This document shows, piece by piece, positions 43,899 to 52,401 of a DNA stretch of 64,000 bases. Source of the DNA: Chitinophaga pinensis (GTDB lineage: Bacteria; Bacteroidota; Bacteroidia; Chitinophagales; Chitinophagaceae); contig CAMDVD010000001.1 of assembly GCA_945878115.1 (NCBI GenBank), positions 62,001 to 126,000 on the forward strand, given 5' to 3'. The position numbers and the translations under genes were made by a program. Within the stretch, counting starts at the first letter, position 1. Each line of letters starts with the position of its first letter. The notes below the pieces were generated by a model that saw only the letters and a list, made by a program, of their open reading frames with translations, was not told where the DNA came from and made no database searches.

Positions 43899-44630
43899 AT
43901 GGATGTAACAAAAATCATAGAAGGAATCGCTCTCTTGTTCAGTGTTCTATTTATTATTGGGATTTCTCGAATTATATATCAAGTGGCATTCAGACCCAAA
44001 GGTTTAACTTCGGCAGAGTTTAAAAAGCTCGTACAGAAAGTAGCAAAACCAAGATTAAATTCTTTAGGATTTTTGGGGAATGCTTGGGATTTTTCAAAAA
44101 CTGAAAATGGTTTGACTTATTGTATCCAATTTGTTCCGAATCGAAATGGTGCTTGGATTCAGATTGAATTGAGTGTAGTATCTGATCTTTCCTTAGTATA
44201 TAAAGGAAATGAAATGGACGTAAGTTTTAAAAAATGGCTAGCACCAAAAAATAAAATAAGACAGTATTGGCGGTATCGAAAAACAGAACAAAGCAACACT
44301 AAAATAATCGCTGAAATGCTTCAACTCATTGAAACTATAGGATTAGATTTTTTTAATAAAGTTTCTGATTTTCCGAATCGCTTTTTGAAAATGGAACCTT
44401 CAAATTTTAAAGATCTAAAAACATGGAATGACTTTTATCAAGTTAATTTAAGTTTGGAAAAATGGATATGGAGCCTAGTCTTATTACAGGAAAGATCTGG
44501 GAATTATCCAAGAGGATTAGAATTCATACAACTAGGAATGAAACAACTGAAGGGGAATACAGAAGATTGGGTCATCGAATTTTTAGAAGAAAAAGAAAAG
44601 CAATTCAATGTAATTTTATTGGACAAATAA
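43899..44630 (+). CDS. DUF4304-like protein with an N-terminal membrane anchor
   Basis: 243 residues. A single N-terminal helix (I-I-E-G-I-A-L-L-F-S-V-L-F-I-I-G-I-S-R) anchors the protein. A domain of about 130 residues follows with the DUF4304 pattern: F-K-K-L-V-Q-K-V-A-K-P-R-L-N-S-L-G-F, then G-N-A-W-D-F-S-K-T-E-N-G-L-T-Y-C-I-Q-F and W-I-Q-I-E-L-S-V. The C-terminal third is helical. DUF4304 proteins are uncharacterised and often found in immunity or accessory loci. The assignment rests on pattern and is moderate. Confidence 0.65.
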   Translation: MDVTKIIEGIALLFSVLFIIGISRIIYQVAFRPKGLTSAEFKKLVQKVAKPRLNSLGFLGNAWDFSKTENGLTYCIQFVPNRNGAWIQIELSVVSDLSLVYKGNEMDVSFKKWLAPKNKIRQYWRYRKTEQSNTKIIAEMLQLIETIGLDFFNKVSDFPNRFLKMEPSNFKDLKTWNDFYQVNLSLEKWIWSLVLLQERSGNYPRGLEFIQLGMKQLKGNTEDWVIEFLEEKEKQFNVILLDK

Positions 44631-44698
44631 AATTGTCTAGGCTTAAGATGTCAAGTCATTCTGCTCCGTAACATTCAATTTGGTAAAAGTAAAAATTG

Positions 44699-44719
44699 GA
44701 GGTCGCAAATTGCGTCCTC
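44699..44719. promoter_or_regulatory. Palindrome upstream of the ORF6N gene
   Basis: GAGGTCGCAAATTGCGTCCTC is an odd palindrome with one mismatch, 41 nt before the ATG at 44760. It resembles an intragenic palindrome at 44969-44995 and one at 45408-45430. It can also be translated as W-R-S-Q-I-A-S-S, so it may be a fossil of a neighbouring ORF6N gene rather than an operator. Confidence 0.5.
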
Positions 44720-44759
44720 AAGTTTTGGCATATTATATTTACAAAAATTAATAAATGTT

Positions 44760-45308
44760 ATGGCAAAGAATAATGTGCAAGTAATTGTAGTTGAGGAAAA
44801 AATATTGAATAAAATCTACTTTATTAGGGGCGAAAAAGTTATGCTAGATAAGGATTTAGCAGAAATGTATGGTGTAGAAACTAAAGTATTCAATCAGAGT
44901 ATTAAGAGAAATATAGAAAGGTTTCCAAAAGATTTTATGTTCCGCCTCACAGATAAAGAGTGGCTGAACTTGAGGTCACAAATTGTGACCTCAAGTTGGG
45001 GAGGCGCAAGGTATAATCCATTAGCCTTTACTGAACAAGGTGTAGCGATGCTATCTAGTATCTTGAATAGCAAAATAGCTATTGAAGTAAATATTAGAAT
45101 TATTAGGGTGTTTACCAAAATGCGAGAGTACGCACTTACGCATAAAGACATATTATTACATCTTGCTAAACTTGAAAAAGAGACAAAGGGAAATAGCAAA
45201 GACATTGAAAATATTTTTATGGTATTAAAGGAACTCATTGAGAATCAACAAAAACCCATAGAACCTAGAAATCCGATAGGATTTAAAACTTCATCACCAA
45301 AGAAATAA
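44760..45308 (+). CDS. ORF6N-domain protein
   Basis: 182 residues. The ORF6N domain covers about residues 12-100: I-Y-F-I-R-G-E-K-V-M-L-D-K-D-L-A-E-M-Y-G-V, then N-I-E-R-F-P-K-D-F-M-F-R-L-T, L-R-S-Q-I-V-T-S-S-W-G-G and A-F-T-E-Q-G-V-A-M-L-S. A helical C-terminus follows. ORF6N is a KilA-N-type DNA-binding module known from phages and abundant as stand-alone genes in Bacteroidota; the role here is unknown. A 27-nt perfect palindrome (44969-44995) lies inside the codons for L-R-S-Q-I-V-T-S-S. A fragment of a second copy follows at 45309-45460. Confidence 0.88.
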   Translation: MAKNNVQVIVVEEKILNKIYFIRGEKVMLDKDLAEMYGVETKVFNQSIKRNIERFPKDFMFRLTDKEWLNLRSQIVTSSWGGARYNPLAFTEQGVAMLSSILNSKIAIEVNIRIIRVFTKMREYALTHKDILLHLAKLEKETKGNSKDIENIFMVLKELIENQQKPIEPRNPIGFKTSSPKK

Positions 45309-45460
45309 TAATAGAATCTAGAATATTAAATCACGCCGTAAAACAAAATTCTGAACGGTTTTCAATTGATTTTATGTTTCAAATGACTGAAATAGAATTG
45401 CAAAATTGGAAATCACAAATTGTGACATCCAATAAAGAGAGGATGGGTATTAGTAAATTG
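45309..45460 (+). pseudogene. ORF6N gene fragment
   Basis: Directly after the ORF6N stop codon, translation gives I-L-N-H-A-V-K-Q-N-S-E-R-F, then D-F-M-F-Q-M-T-E-I-E-L and N-W-K-S-Q-I-V-T-S. This parallels residues 43-79 of the intact ORF6N protein (V-F-N-Q-S-I-K-R-N, E-R-F-P-K-D-F-M-F, L-R-S-Q-I-V-T-S). Start and C-terminus are missing, so this is a decayed paralogue. Confidence 0.7.
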
Positions 45461-45490
45461 ACTTTGTATTTGCAGCAAGCTGCCATAATT

Positions 45491-45943
45491 TTATCTTAGG
45501 CGATCTGTATCTCTAACTAACTTTTCATCTTGTCGAATACCCATGACAGCGAGAATCAAAAAGAAGAGTGTTAGCAAAGGAACAAAAATGCCCAAATAAA
45601 TATTCGAACCTAAAATACCAACCACTAATTTATTGCCTTCAATACTATTGTTGGCAATGTAAAATTGAAGCACAAGTATTCCTGTTGTTTCAAGAATAGT
45701 TGTCCAAATTAGTTTGATTTGTAGGGGTCTATTTTTAAATAAAAAAATAGTGACTATTGATAAAATAGAAGCTAAAATGCCTAACATGCCAAGTGGTTGG
45801 TTTGCCGATGCACTCAAAGGGGTTTCCGCAGAAGTAGTAGAGTCGACAACTGTTTTCGCGGTAATGCCAAATGGGAAATAAAAAATTAGAAGGACGCTAA
45901 TGGCTGCTAATAATAACCAAAGAGTTTGTTTACGTTGTATCAT
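45491..45943 (-). CDS. DUF4293-family membrane protein
   Basis: 150 residues from the ATG at 45943 (M-I-Q-R-K-Q-T-L-W-L-L-L-A-A-I-S), the standard opening of this Bacteroidota family; the ATG at 45967 adds an improbable extension. Four hydrophobic helices are visible, with a Ser/Thr-rich loop after the first (V-V-D-S-T-T-S-A-E-T-P-L-S-A). It is an inner-membrane protein of unknown role. It lies 47-70 nt downstream of the lipoprotein gene on the same strand, so they may be one operon. Confidence 0.83.
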   Translation of the reverse strand: MIQRKQTLWLLLAAISVLLIFYFPFGITAKTVVDSTTSAETPLSASANQPLGMLGILASILSIVTIFLFKNRPLQIKLIWTTILETTGILVLQFYIANNSIEGNKLVVGILGSNIYLGIFVPLLTLFFLILAVMGIRQDEKLVRDTDRLR

Positions 45944-46013
45944 GTATACTTTATAATTTTTGTGCAAGATATTTATTTTGCATCAAACAACGGAAAAGGA
46001 TTAAATATAAAAT

Positions 46014-46820
46014 TTAAGGGACGTCAAACTGTATCAATTTTTGAATGACTTTGTTATCCTTTTTACCCCAAATACGCCATTGTGCAGAGGTTATATTTAC
46101 CTTACATGGTGCATCTGTATAATTTTTTGTACGCTGTATACTATTCAGCCAATCAATAGTTTCTAATTTATTCTTTTTCTTTTTGTGCAATTCTTTATTC
46201 AAAGCCGATTTCAATTTTGCATTGTCAATTTGGGAGAATTGCAAGCCATTTGCACTCATAGAAATAAATTTATTTCCTTTTCCAATTAGATTATACCATG
46301 GCGTAGAAAATTTGCCAAGATCAGGTAATAGGAGAGATTCACCTCGAAATTCTACGGATAATTTGGTATAAAATCGTTGCTCCACTTTGAGGTCAGTCAA
46401 GCCGTCAATTGCCAATTGCATTTCTAAAAAATCACCTTCATCTTTCACATAGGATACGCTGTTGAGCTTACGTTCATCTTGTGTATTTTGAATCGCATGT
46501 GCTTGTAGATTTCTAAATATCACATCACATTCTTTAAAATTAATCGTGAACCCATTGAAATTTACTTCTGAACTTCCTTCCTGATTTAATTTTTGAGTAG
46601 ACTTTAAACTGTCTACTTGTACCATCATTTTTCTAATCTGACTTTCAGAAGATTTTTTATTGGTTGGTGAAATATCTTGTGTTACATTTTTTAAAAATGC
46701 AGGATCGCTTTCATGAACGATTAATGAAGAATCATCAAACACAATAGGTTTGTTCTGTTTGTTCTTATTATCAGAACAAGAAACCAACACAAAAAGGGTG
46801 AAAATAAAGAGATATTTCAT
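46014..46820 (-). CDS. Hypothetical lipoprotein
   Basis: 268 residues. The signal M-K-Y-L-F-I-F-T-L-F-V-L-V is followed by S-C, a lipobox. A Ser/Lys/Asn-rich linker precedes a domain of about 180 residues (V-N-F-N-G-F-T-I-N-F-K-E-C-D-V-I-F and F-Y-T-K-L-S-V-E-F-R-G-E-S-L-L-L-P-D-L), and the C-terminal part has Lys-rich helices. I do not recognise the family. It probably faces the periplasm. It precedes DUF4293 on the same strand. Confidence 0.65.
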   Translation of the reverse strand: MKYLFIFTLFVLVSCSDNKNKQNKPIVFDDSSLIVHESDPAFLKNVTQDISPTNKKSSESQIRKMMVQVDSLKSTQKLNQEGSSEVNFNGFTINFKECDVIFRNLQAHAIQNTQDERKLNSVSYVKDEGDFLEMQLAIDGLTDLKVEQRFYTKLSVEFRGESLLLPDLGKFSTPWYNLIGKGNKFISMSANGLQFSQIDNAKLKSALNKELHKKKKNKLETIDWLNSIQRTKNYTDAPCKVNITSAQWRIWGKKDNKVIQKLIQFDVP

Positions 46821-47007
46821 CGGCTGGTAAAGTTAATATAATATCCCTTTTTCAAAAGATAATTCCAAAAAACATTCCAGAAAATAAGGAATAAATAAAA
46901 GCAAATCGCTAACTATTCAATATAAATAGGCTTTGTAGGGTAATCGTATTCTAGATAATAAGATTTCTAAAATAAAACTGCCCCCAATTAACTTTAAGTT
47001 TATTGTA

Positions 47008-47015
47008 TACATTTG
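47008..47015 (+). promoter_or_regulatory. -7 element before the PNGase F-like gene
   Basis: TACATTTG matches TAnnTTTG, 17 nt before the ATG at 47033. The -33 region is only T-rich. Confidence 0.45.
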
Positions 47016-47032
47016 CTTTGAAAATTTAACAC

Positions 47033-50000
47033 ATGAAAAAAATATTATTCTCCTTTATTTGTTTATTGGCTGGCTTCATTGCACAGGCCCAAGTTGCAGG
47101 CGATACCATTGTTGTACCGACATTTAATTATTCGCAGACTTATGGCAATGGTATTCGGGATTCCATGGTACATTTTCCTGACCAAGCTGGCGTTACTTAT
47201 GAGAAGATTTACATGTTGTATAATATGCGCTGCAAGAATGGTTTGATTTCGCCGGGTACATCTGGACAAACGAATATTGGTTGCGGCGAATGGGATTATA
47301 GTTGCAATACGTATATCACCGATTCAACCAAAACGGATTCCGTAAAAGCCACACATCCTTCGCATATTATTACCGGATATTCTGGCTCTTCTTATAATTA
47401 TACTACGCAACCAACCTATACATACAATCAATACCAGCAACAAAATGTAATTAATACATCTACCATTTCCGAAACGCAAGGAATTGTTGGTACTGGTTCT
47501 TCTACAACAAATGCACCTTTCAACACAACATTAAAATCTTCTAAAACCCAGTATTTATGGACTGCTGCCGAGCTTTTAGCAGCTGGGGTTGTAGCAGGAA
47601 ATATTTCTAGTATCAAATTAAATATAAGTAATTCTGGAAGTGATGCACAGTTTTTGAAAATAAGAATGAAGCATACTACACAATCTGTTTTAAATGCAAG
47701 TCTTCCTGAAACCACAGGTTTTACAGATGTTTATTTTTTAAACACGTCATTCGTGAATGGCATGAATCAATTTAATTTCTACAACAATTTCCCATGGAAT
47801 GGAACAGATAATATCCTAGTTGAATTTAGTTTTACAAATTCAAACAGCGGAACGGATAATGTGGTAACGAGTGACAATACCGCTTCCATCATGGGATTGA
47901 CAACAGCCGCAAACGATTATCATTTTGAATTTAGTGGCAATAACCATATTGATTTAGGGAATGCCAATTTTGGAAATTTCAGTAATCAAATCACTATTAG
48001 TTTTTGGAGTAATGGCAATCCATCTGCATTGCCAGCCAACACTTCGGTATTGTACGCTACCAATGCACAAAACCATCGTCAAGCCAATATTCATTTCCCT
48101 TGGTCCAATTCAAATATATATTGGGATTGTGGCTCGGGTGGTGCATATGATAGAATTAATCAATTGGCAACTGTACCCAATTTTGCAGGACAATGGAATC
48201 ATTGGGCATTCACCAAAAATTCTACAACAGGTATCATGAATATTTATTTGAACGGGGTATTGTGGTTAACAGGAACTGGCAAAACTATACCAGTTCAAAT
48301 TTCCACATTTATGCTTGGTGCAGATCCTTCATTATCCAATCCTTACTTCGGAAAAATGGATGAATTTTGTTTATTCGATACCGAGCTTTCAGCAGCAACT
48401 ATTCAAGCCTGGATGTACAAAACAATTACACCAGCACATCCTAATTATACCCATTTGGTTGCTTATTATCATTTCAATGAAGGTACAGGAACTATGTGCG
48501 CCGATGCCACTGCCTCGCCTGCTGTAGGAAATGTTGTAGGTAGCCCAGTTTGGCATATGTTTAGAGGAATGGATGTTTTTAAAAACTTTGAAGAAACCAA
48601 TAACAGACCGATGGTCACTTTTGTGCAAGGTGTATATACCCAAAATATTACTACTACAACATTGCGTGATTCTACCCTTAATATTGCACAAACCGTGTAT
48701 AGTTTTTCGACCAATGGAATTAGTATAAGTCCTGTGGATACCAACACCTATTACCTTGCTGGTTATACCTATGTATACGACGGCAATACTGGTGTATTAA
48801 TTGACTCTGTGTTGAACACTGCAACAGGCAATATCAATATTACTACACTCAATTATTATGCTAAAAGTCCTTCCATGTTTCAAATCATGTCGTTCGTAAC
48901 ACCTTATGGTATTAATTTGGATTTAAAACCTACCGGTAAAACATGGACATTTGATGTAACAGATTTTGGACCAATACTCAAAGGCTGGAAGCGAATGACG
49001 ATGGATGCTGGTGGTCAATGGCAAGAAGATATGGATATCAAATTTGTGTTTATTGTAGGAACACCTCCACGCAATGTTCGAGATATCAATAATCTTTGGA
49101 AAGTGGAAAGCAATGGATATGGCGCCATATTGAATGATAGCAAATACGAACCACGAACCGTCAAAATGGATGCTTCATCCAATTATTATAAAATACGTAC
49201 TACCATTTCTGGACATGGACAAGAAGGAGAATTTATTCCTCGTAATCACCATATCAATGTGAATGGTGGTGCCCCAGAATTTTCATGGTTGGTTGCAAAA
49301 GGTTGTGCCGAAAATCCTGTCTACCCGCAAGGTGGTACATGGATTTATGATAGAGCTGGATGGTGCCCTGGTATGGCAACCGATATGCATGAAAGTGATA
49401 TCACACCTTACGTAACGCCTGGCGCAAATGCCATTTTAGATTATAGTGTAGACACTGCTTCTGGCGATTCAAGATATTGGGTGAGCAATCAATTGGTGAA
49501 TTATGGAGAAGCAAATTTTGTATTGGATGCCGCCATTACAGACATCAAAAATCCAAGCTTGAAAGTGGAATATGCACGCACAAATTCGATATGTAAAAAT
49601 CCTGTCATCGAGATACAAAATACAGGTTCAACTACATTGACCAGTGCCACGATAGAATATTGGGTGAATAATAATACGCAAAAAGAAACCTATAACTGGA
49701 CTGGTAATTTGGGCTTCTTAGAAAAAATAGATGTGACATTGCCAAGCACGAACGATATGTGGTCGAGCTTGAATGGCCCAACCAACAATACTTTCAGAGC
49801 AGAGATAAAAAATCCGAATGGCGGAACAGATGCATACAGTTATAATAATAAAATGAATAGCCCTTTCAATATCACCAATGTGGTTCCTGCTGATTTTGTG
49901 ATGTGGTTCAAATCCAATTTGTTCGCATTAGAAACAAAATATGAAATCATTGATCAAAACGGAACACAAGTATTTCTTCGTAATAACATGACCAATAATA

Positions 50001-50470
50001 CTTTATACAAGGATACTTTTCATTTACAAAATGGTTGTTATTCCTTAATCATTTCAGATAGCGATGAAGATGGAATTAATTTTTGGGCAAATAATGATGG
50101 CGTAGGTTATGCACGTTTGCGCAAATTGGACAATACCAATATTATTACTTTCCAACCTGATTTTGGTAAATCACTCATCTATAATTTTACAGTTGATTTT
50201 CCATTATCCTATGATGATGTGACCAACTATAATGATATCAATTTATATCCAAATCCTGCTACCAAACAATTTTTCGTAACTGGGAAAAATATCCAAACGA
50301 ACATGCTAAAAGTAATGGACAACTTGGGTCGCGAAATAAAAATACCTGCAAAAAAATTCGAAGATAAAATCGAATTCGATGCGGCTACCTTGGCAACAGG
50401 TATGTATTATGTAGTGATTACTAATACCAATGGAAAAACACAAACGAAGAAAGTAGTGATTGAGAAATAA
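47033..50470 (+). CDS. Peptide-N-glycosidase F-related secreted protein with LamG domain and T9SS sorting domain
   Basis: 1145 residues. Signal peptide (M-K-K-I-L-F-S-F-I-C-L-L-A-G-F-I-A-Q-A). Residues about 25-120 match the PNGase F N-terminal module (I-Y-M-L-Y-N-M-R-C and G-C-G-E-W-D-Y-S-C). Residues about 285-490 are a LamG/concanavalin-like domain (I-T-I-S-F-W-S-N-G, W-N-H-W-A-F-T-K, K-M-D-E-F-C-L-F). The PNGase F C-terminal-like part appears near residues 690-830 (S-G-H-G-Q-E-G-E-F, R-A-G-W-C-P-G-M). A type A sorting domain (N-L-Y-P-N-P-A) closes from about residue 1068. PNGase F removes N-glycans from proteins; whether this architecture is active is unproven. It is followed by a T9SS chitinase. 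Confidence 0.85.
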   Translation: MKKILFSFICLLAGFIAQAQVAGDTIVVPTFNYSQTYGNGIRDSMVHFPDQAGVTYEKIYMLYNMRCKNGLISPGTSGQTNIGCGEWDYSCNTYITDSTKTDSVKATHPSHIITGYSGSSYNYTTQPTYTYNQYQQQNVINTSTISETQGIVGTGSSTTNAPFNTTLKSSKTQYLWTAAELLAAGVVAGNISSIKLNISNSGSDAQFLKIRMKHTTQSVLNASLPETTGFTDVYFLNTSFVNGMNQFNFYNNFPWNGTDNILVEFSFTNSNSGTDNVVTSDNTASIMGLTTAANDYHFEFSGNNHIDLGNANFGNFSNQITISFWSNGNPSALPANTSVLYATNAQNHRQANIHFPWSNSNIYWDCGSGGAYDRINQLATVPNFAGQWNHWAFTKNSTTGIMNIYLNGVLWLTGTGKTIPVQISTFMLGADPSLSNPYFGKMDEFCLFDTELSAATIQAWMYKTITPAHPNYTHLVAYYHFNEGTGTMCADATASPAVGNVVGSPVWHMFRGMDVFKNFEETNNRPMVTFVQGVYTQNITTTTLRDSTLNIAQTVYSFSTNGISISPVDTNTYYLAGYTYVYDGNTGVLIDSVLNTATGNINITTLNYYAKSPSMFQIMSFVTPYGINLDLKPTGKTWTFDVTDFGPILKGWKRMTMDAGGQWQEDMDIKFVFIVGTPPRNVRDINNLWKVESNGYGAILNDSKYEPRTVKMDASSNYYKIRTTISGHGQEGEFIPRNHHINVNGGAPEFSWLVAKGCAENPVYPQGGTWIYDRAGWCPGMATDMHESDITPYVTPGANAILDYSVDTASGDSRYWVSNQLVNYGEANFVLDAAITDIKNPSLKVEYARTNSICKNPVIEIQNTGSTTLTSATIEYWVNNNTQKETYNWTGNLGFLEKIDVTLPSTNDMWSSLNGPTNNTFRAEIKNPNGGTDAYSYNNKMNSPFNITNVVPADFVMWFKSNLFALETKYEIIDQNGTQVFLRNNMTNNTLYKDTFHLQNGCYSLIISDSDEDGINFWANNDGVGYARLRKLDNTNIITFQPDFGKSLIYNFTVDFPLSYDDVTNYNDINLYPNPATKQFFVTGKNIQTNMLKVMDNLGREIKIPAKKFEDKIEFDAATLATGMYYVVITNTNGKTQTKKVVIEK

Positions 50471-50610
50471 AGAGGGGATTTGAGTAGGGCCGTTTTATTT
50501 TGCATTGCTATAATTTGCAAGTAATGTGGAATGTCTTTTTGTATAAAATAATCAAGGGCAAGGAAATAGAATAAAAGGGAAATAGGTAAAACTAAAAAAG
50601 CAAAATCACA

Positions 50611-52101
50611 ATGAAAAAACAAGTACTTATTATGCTGTTGTTATCGATGACTGGTTTGAAAACAATTGCGCAATCTTGCCCAGATATCATAGGCTATTAC
50701 CCTAATTGGCAATGGTATGATAGAGCCAAGTTAGTAAACCCAATGACGATACAATATGCCAAGTATACTATCATCAATTACGCATTTTTTAAACCTGAAG
50801 CTACAGGCTTGATTTCAAGTACTGATACTTGGGCGGATGAAAATTTACTATTAGGTCAAATCAATTGGAGTACAACCCCTGTGTCCTATTACCCAAATAC
50901 TTCCATCATTGAACGAGCACACAATGCCAACACGAAAGTATTACCATCTATTGGCGGATGGACCTTATCTAACAATTTTCCATCCATCGCGGCAGATAAC
51001 ACAAAACGGATCACTTTTGCACATAGTTGTTGTGATCTAATTCGTACTTATCATTTCGATGGAATAGATATTGACTGGGAATATCCTAGTTACATTCCTA
51101 ATGGAGGTACTGCAGCAGACAAACAAAATTTTACTACATTTCTTCAAGTAATTAGAGATTCATTGACAGCTTTGGGTTTACAGCAAAGTAAAACATATAT
51201 GCTCACCGCATGTTTTGGTGCAGCCCAAAGTAATATGCAAAATGTAGAATGGAATAGTGTAAAAAATATTGTAGATATCATTAATCTAATGACCTACGAT
51301 TATTTTGGCTCTTGGGATGCGGTGGCAAATCATAACGCACCTTTACACAGACCCTTGCAAGGGGATGTTACTTTTAATATAGATTCATCGGTAACGTATT
51401 TGATGAATAACTACCAAGTGCCTTCCAATAAAATTGCAGCAGGGGTCGCATTTTATGGTCGTTCTGCAAAAACAAGTGGCACGCCAGCTTTGTTTGCGCC
51501 AATTACCGGTGTTGTGGACAATGTTACATTTAGTGATGATGATGGCACGCCACCGTATTATAATGTACTGAAAATGCAAAACCTATTTACCCGACTTTGG
51601 GATGCGGATGCTAAAGTGCCATACTTGGTTGGTAATGGGAGTTTACAAACCTTTGTGTCATTTGACGACCAAGAAAGCATTGGACTAAAAGCAAATTATA
51701 TGAAGAGTAAAAATTTGCGAGGAGCTATTATTTGGGAAATTACAGGTGATTATGTGGAAACCACTATAGGCTCTGGTATCATAGGAGGTACTCCTTTAGT
51801 TGATACCTTGAAATCTGTTTTTTGCAATACCATTCCAGCGGGTATTATTCCTATTTCGTTAACAGATAATGCAACATCAATAGCGATATATCCAAACCCT
51901 ACAAGTGCGCATTTTACAATTCTGTTACCTGTAGAAAATGCTGAAATAACTATTTTTAATGTACTTGGACAACAGATACAAAAAATTCAAGCAACACAAA
52001 GAACAACGAACGTACACCTTGACAACAACGGAATTTACTTTGTTAATATTAAAACAAAGCAAGGAACAACAACACAAAAACTAATTGTAAATAGAGGATA
52101 G
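50611..52101 (+). CDS. GH18 chitinase with T9SS sorting domain
   Basis: 496 residues. Signal peptide M-K-K-Q-V-L-I-M-L-L-L-S-M-T-G-L-K-T-I-A, cut before Q. The GH18 barrel starts I-I-G-Y-Y-P-N-W-Q-W-Y, carries S-I-G-G-W and the catalytic D-G-I-D-I-D-W-E (Glu near residue 156), and later M-T-Y-D-Y-F-G-S-W-D, which positions the substrate. G-A-I-I-W-E-I-T-G-D ends the barrel. A type A sorting domain follows (I-A-I-Y-P-N-P-T-S) from about residue 426. It should cleave chitin or a related N-acetylglucosamine polymer outside the cell. There is no chitin-binding module. Confidence 0.94.
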   Translation: MKKQVLIMLLLSMTGLKTIAQSCPDIIGYYPNWQWYDRAKLVNPMTIQYAKYTIINYAFFKPEATGLISSTDTWADENLLLGQINWSTTPVSYYPNTSIIERAHNANTKVLPSIGGWTLSNNFPSIAADNTKRITFAHSCCDLIRTYHFDGIDIDWEYPSYIPNGGTAADKQNFTTFLQVIRDSLTALGLQQSKTYMLTACFGAAQSNMQNVEWNSVKNIVDIINLMTYDYFGSWDAVANHNAPLHRPLQGDVTFNIDSSVTYLMNNYQVPSNKIAAGVAFYGRSAKTSGTPALFAPITGVVDNVTFSDDDGTPPYYNVLKMQNLFTRLWDADAKVPYLVGNGSLQTFVSFDDQESIGLKANYMKSKNLRGAIIWEITGDYVETTIGSGIIGGTPLVDTLKSVFCNTIPAGIIPISLTDNATSIAIYPNPTSAHFTILLPVENAEITIFNVLGQQIQKIQATQRTTNVHLDNNGIYFVNIKTKQGTTTQKLIVNRG

Positions 52102-52364
52102 AAGCGAGAATAACAGCACATAATTTAGGCTAGTCAGAGAGGCATTGGTAAACTATTTACCGCATGTATTTCTTGGTATAAATGAAGCGCTTATGATTTC
52201 ACATCCTATCCTTATATTATTGCAAAACCAATAATACGAATCCTGAATTTTATTCTTGAATTTATTTTAAACTAAAGGTCTGCTCATTATTTGAGGTAAT
52301 GATTCCTTTTATTTTTTTAAAATTCATCTTCCATAAGTTCTCCTTTTTTTCTTGTTAGAATAAG
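52102..52364. other. Intergenic region with no recognised gene
   Basis: The stretch is AT-rich and lies between the chitinase stop and the fhs promoter. I see no repeat family member, terminator hairpin or coding frame. Confidence 0.4.
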
Positions 52365-52372
52365 TATATTTG
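52365..52372 (+). promoter_or_regulatory. -7 element of the fhs promoter
   Basis: TATATTTG is a full match to TAnnTTTG, 29 nt before the ATG at 52402. The -33 element is not clear. Confidence 0.5.
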
Positions 52373-52401
52373 AGATTCAAATTAATTTAAAAAATATTTT
52401 C

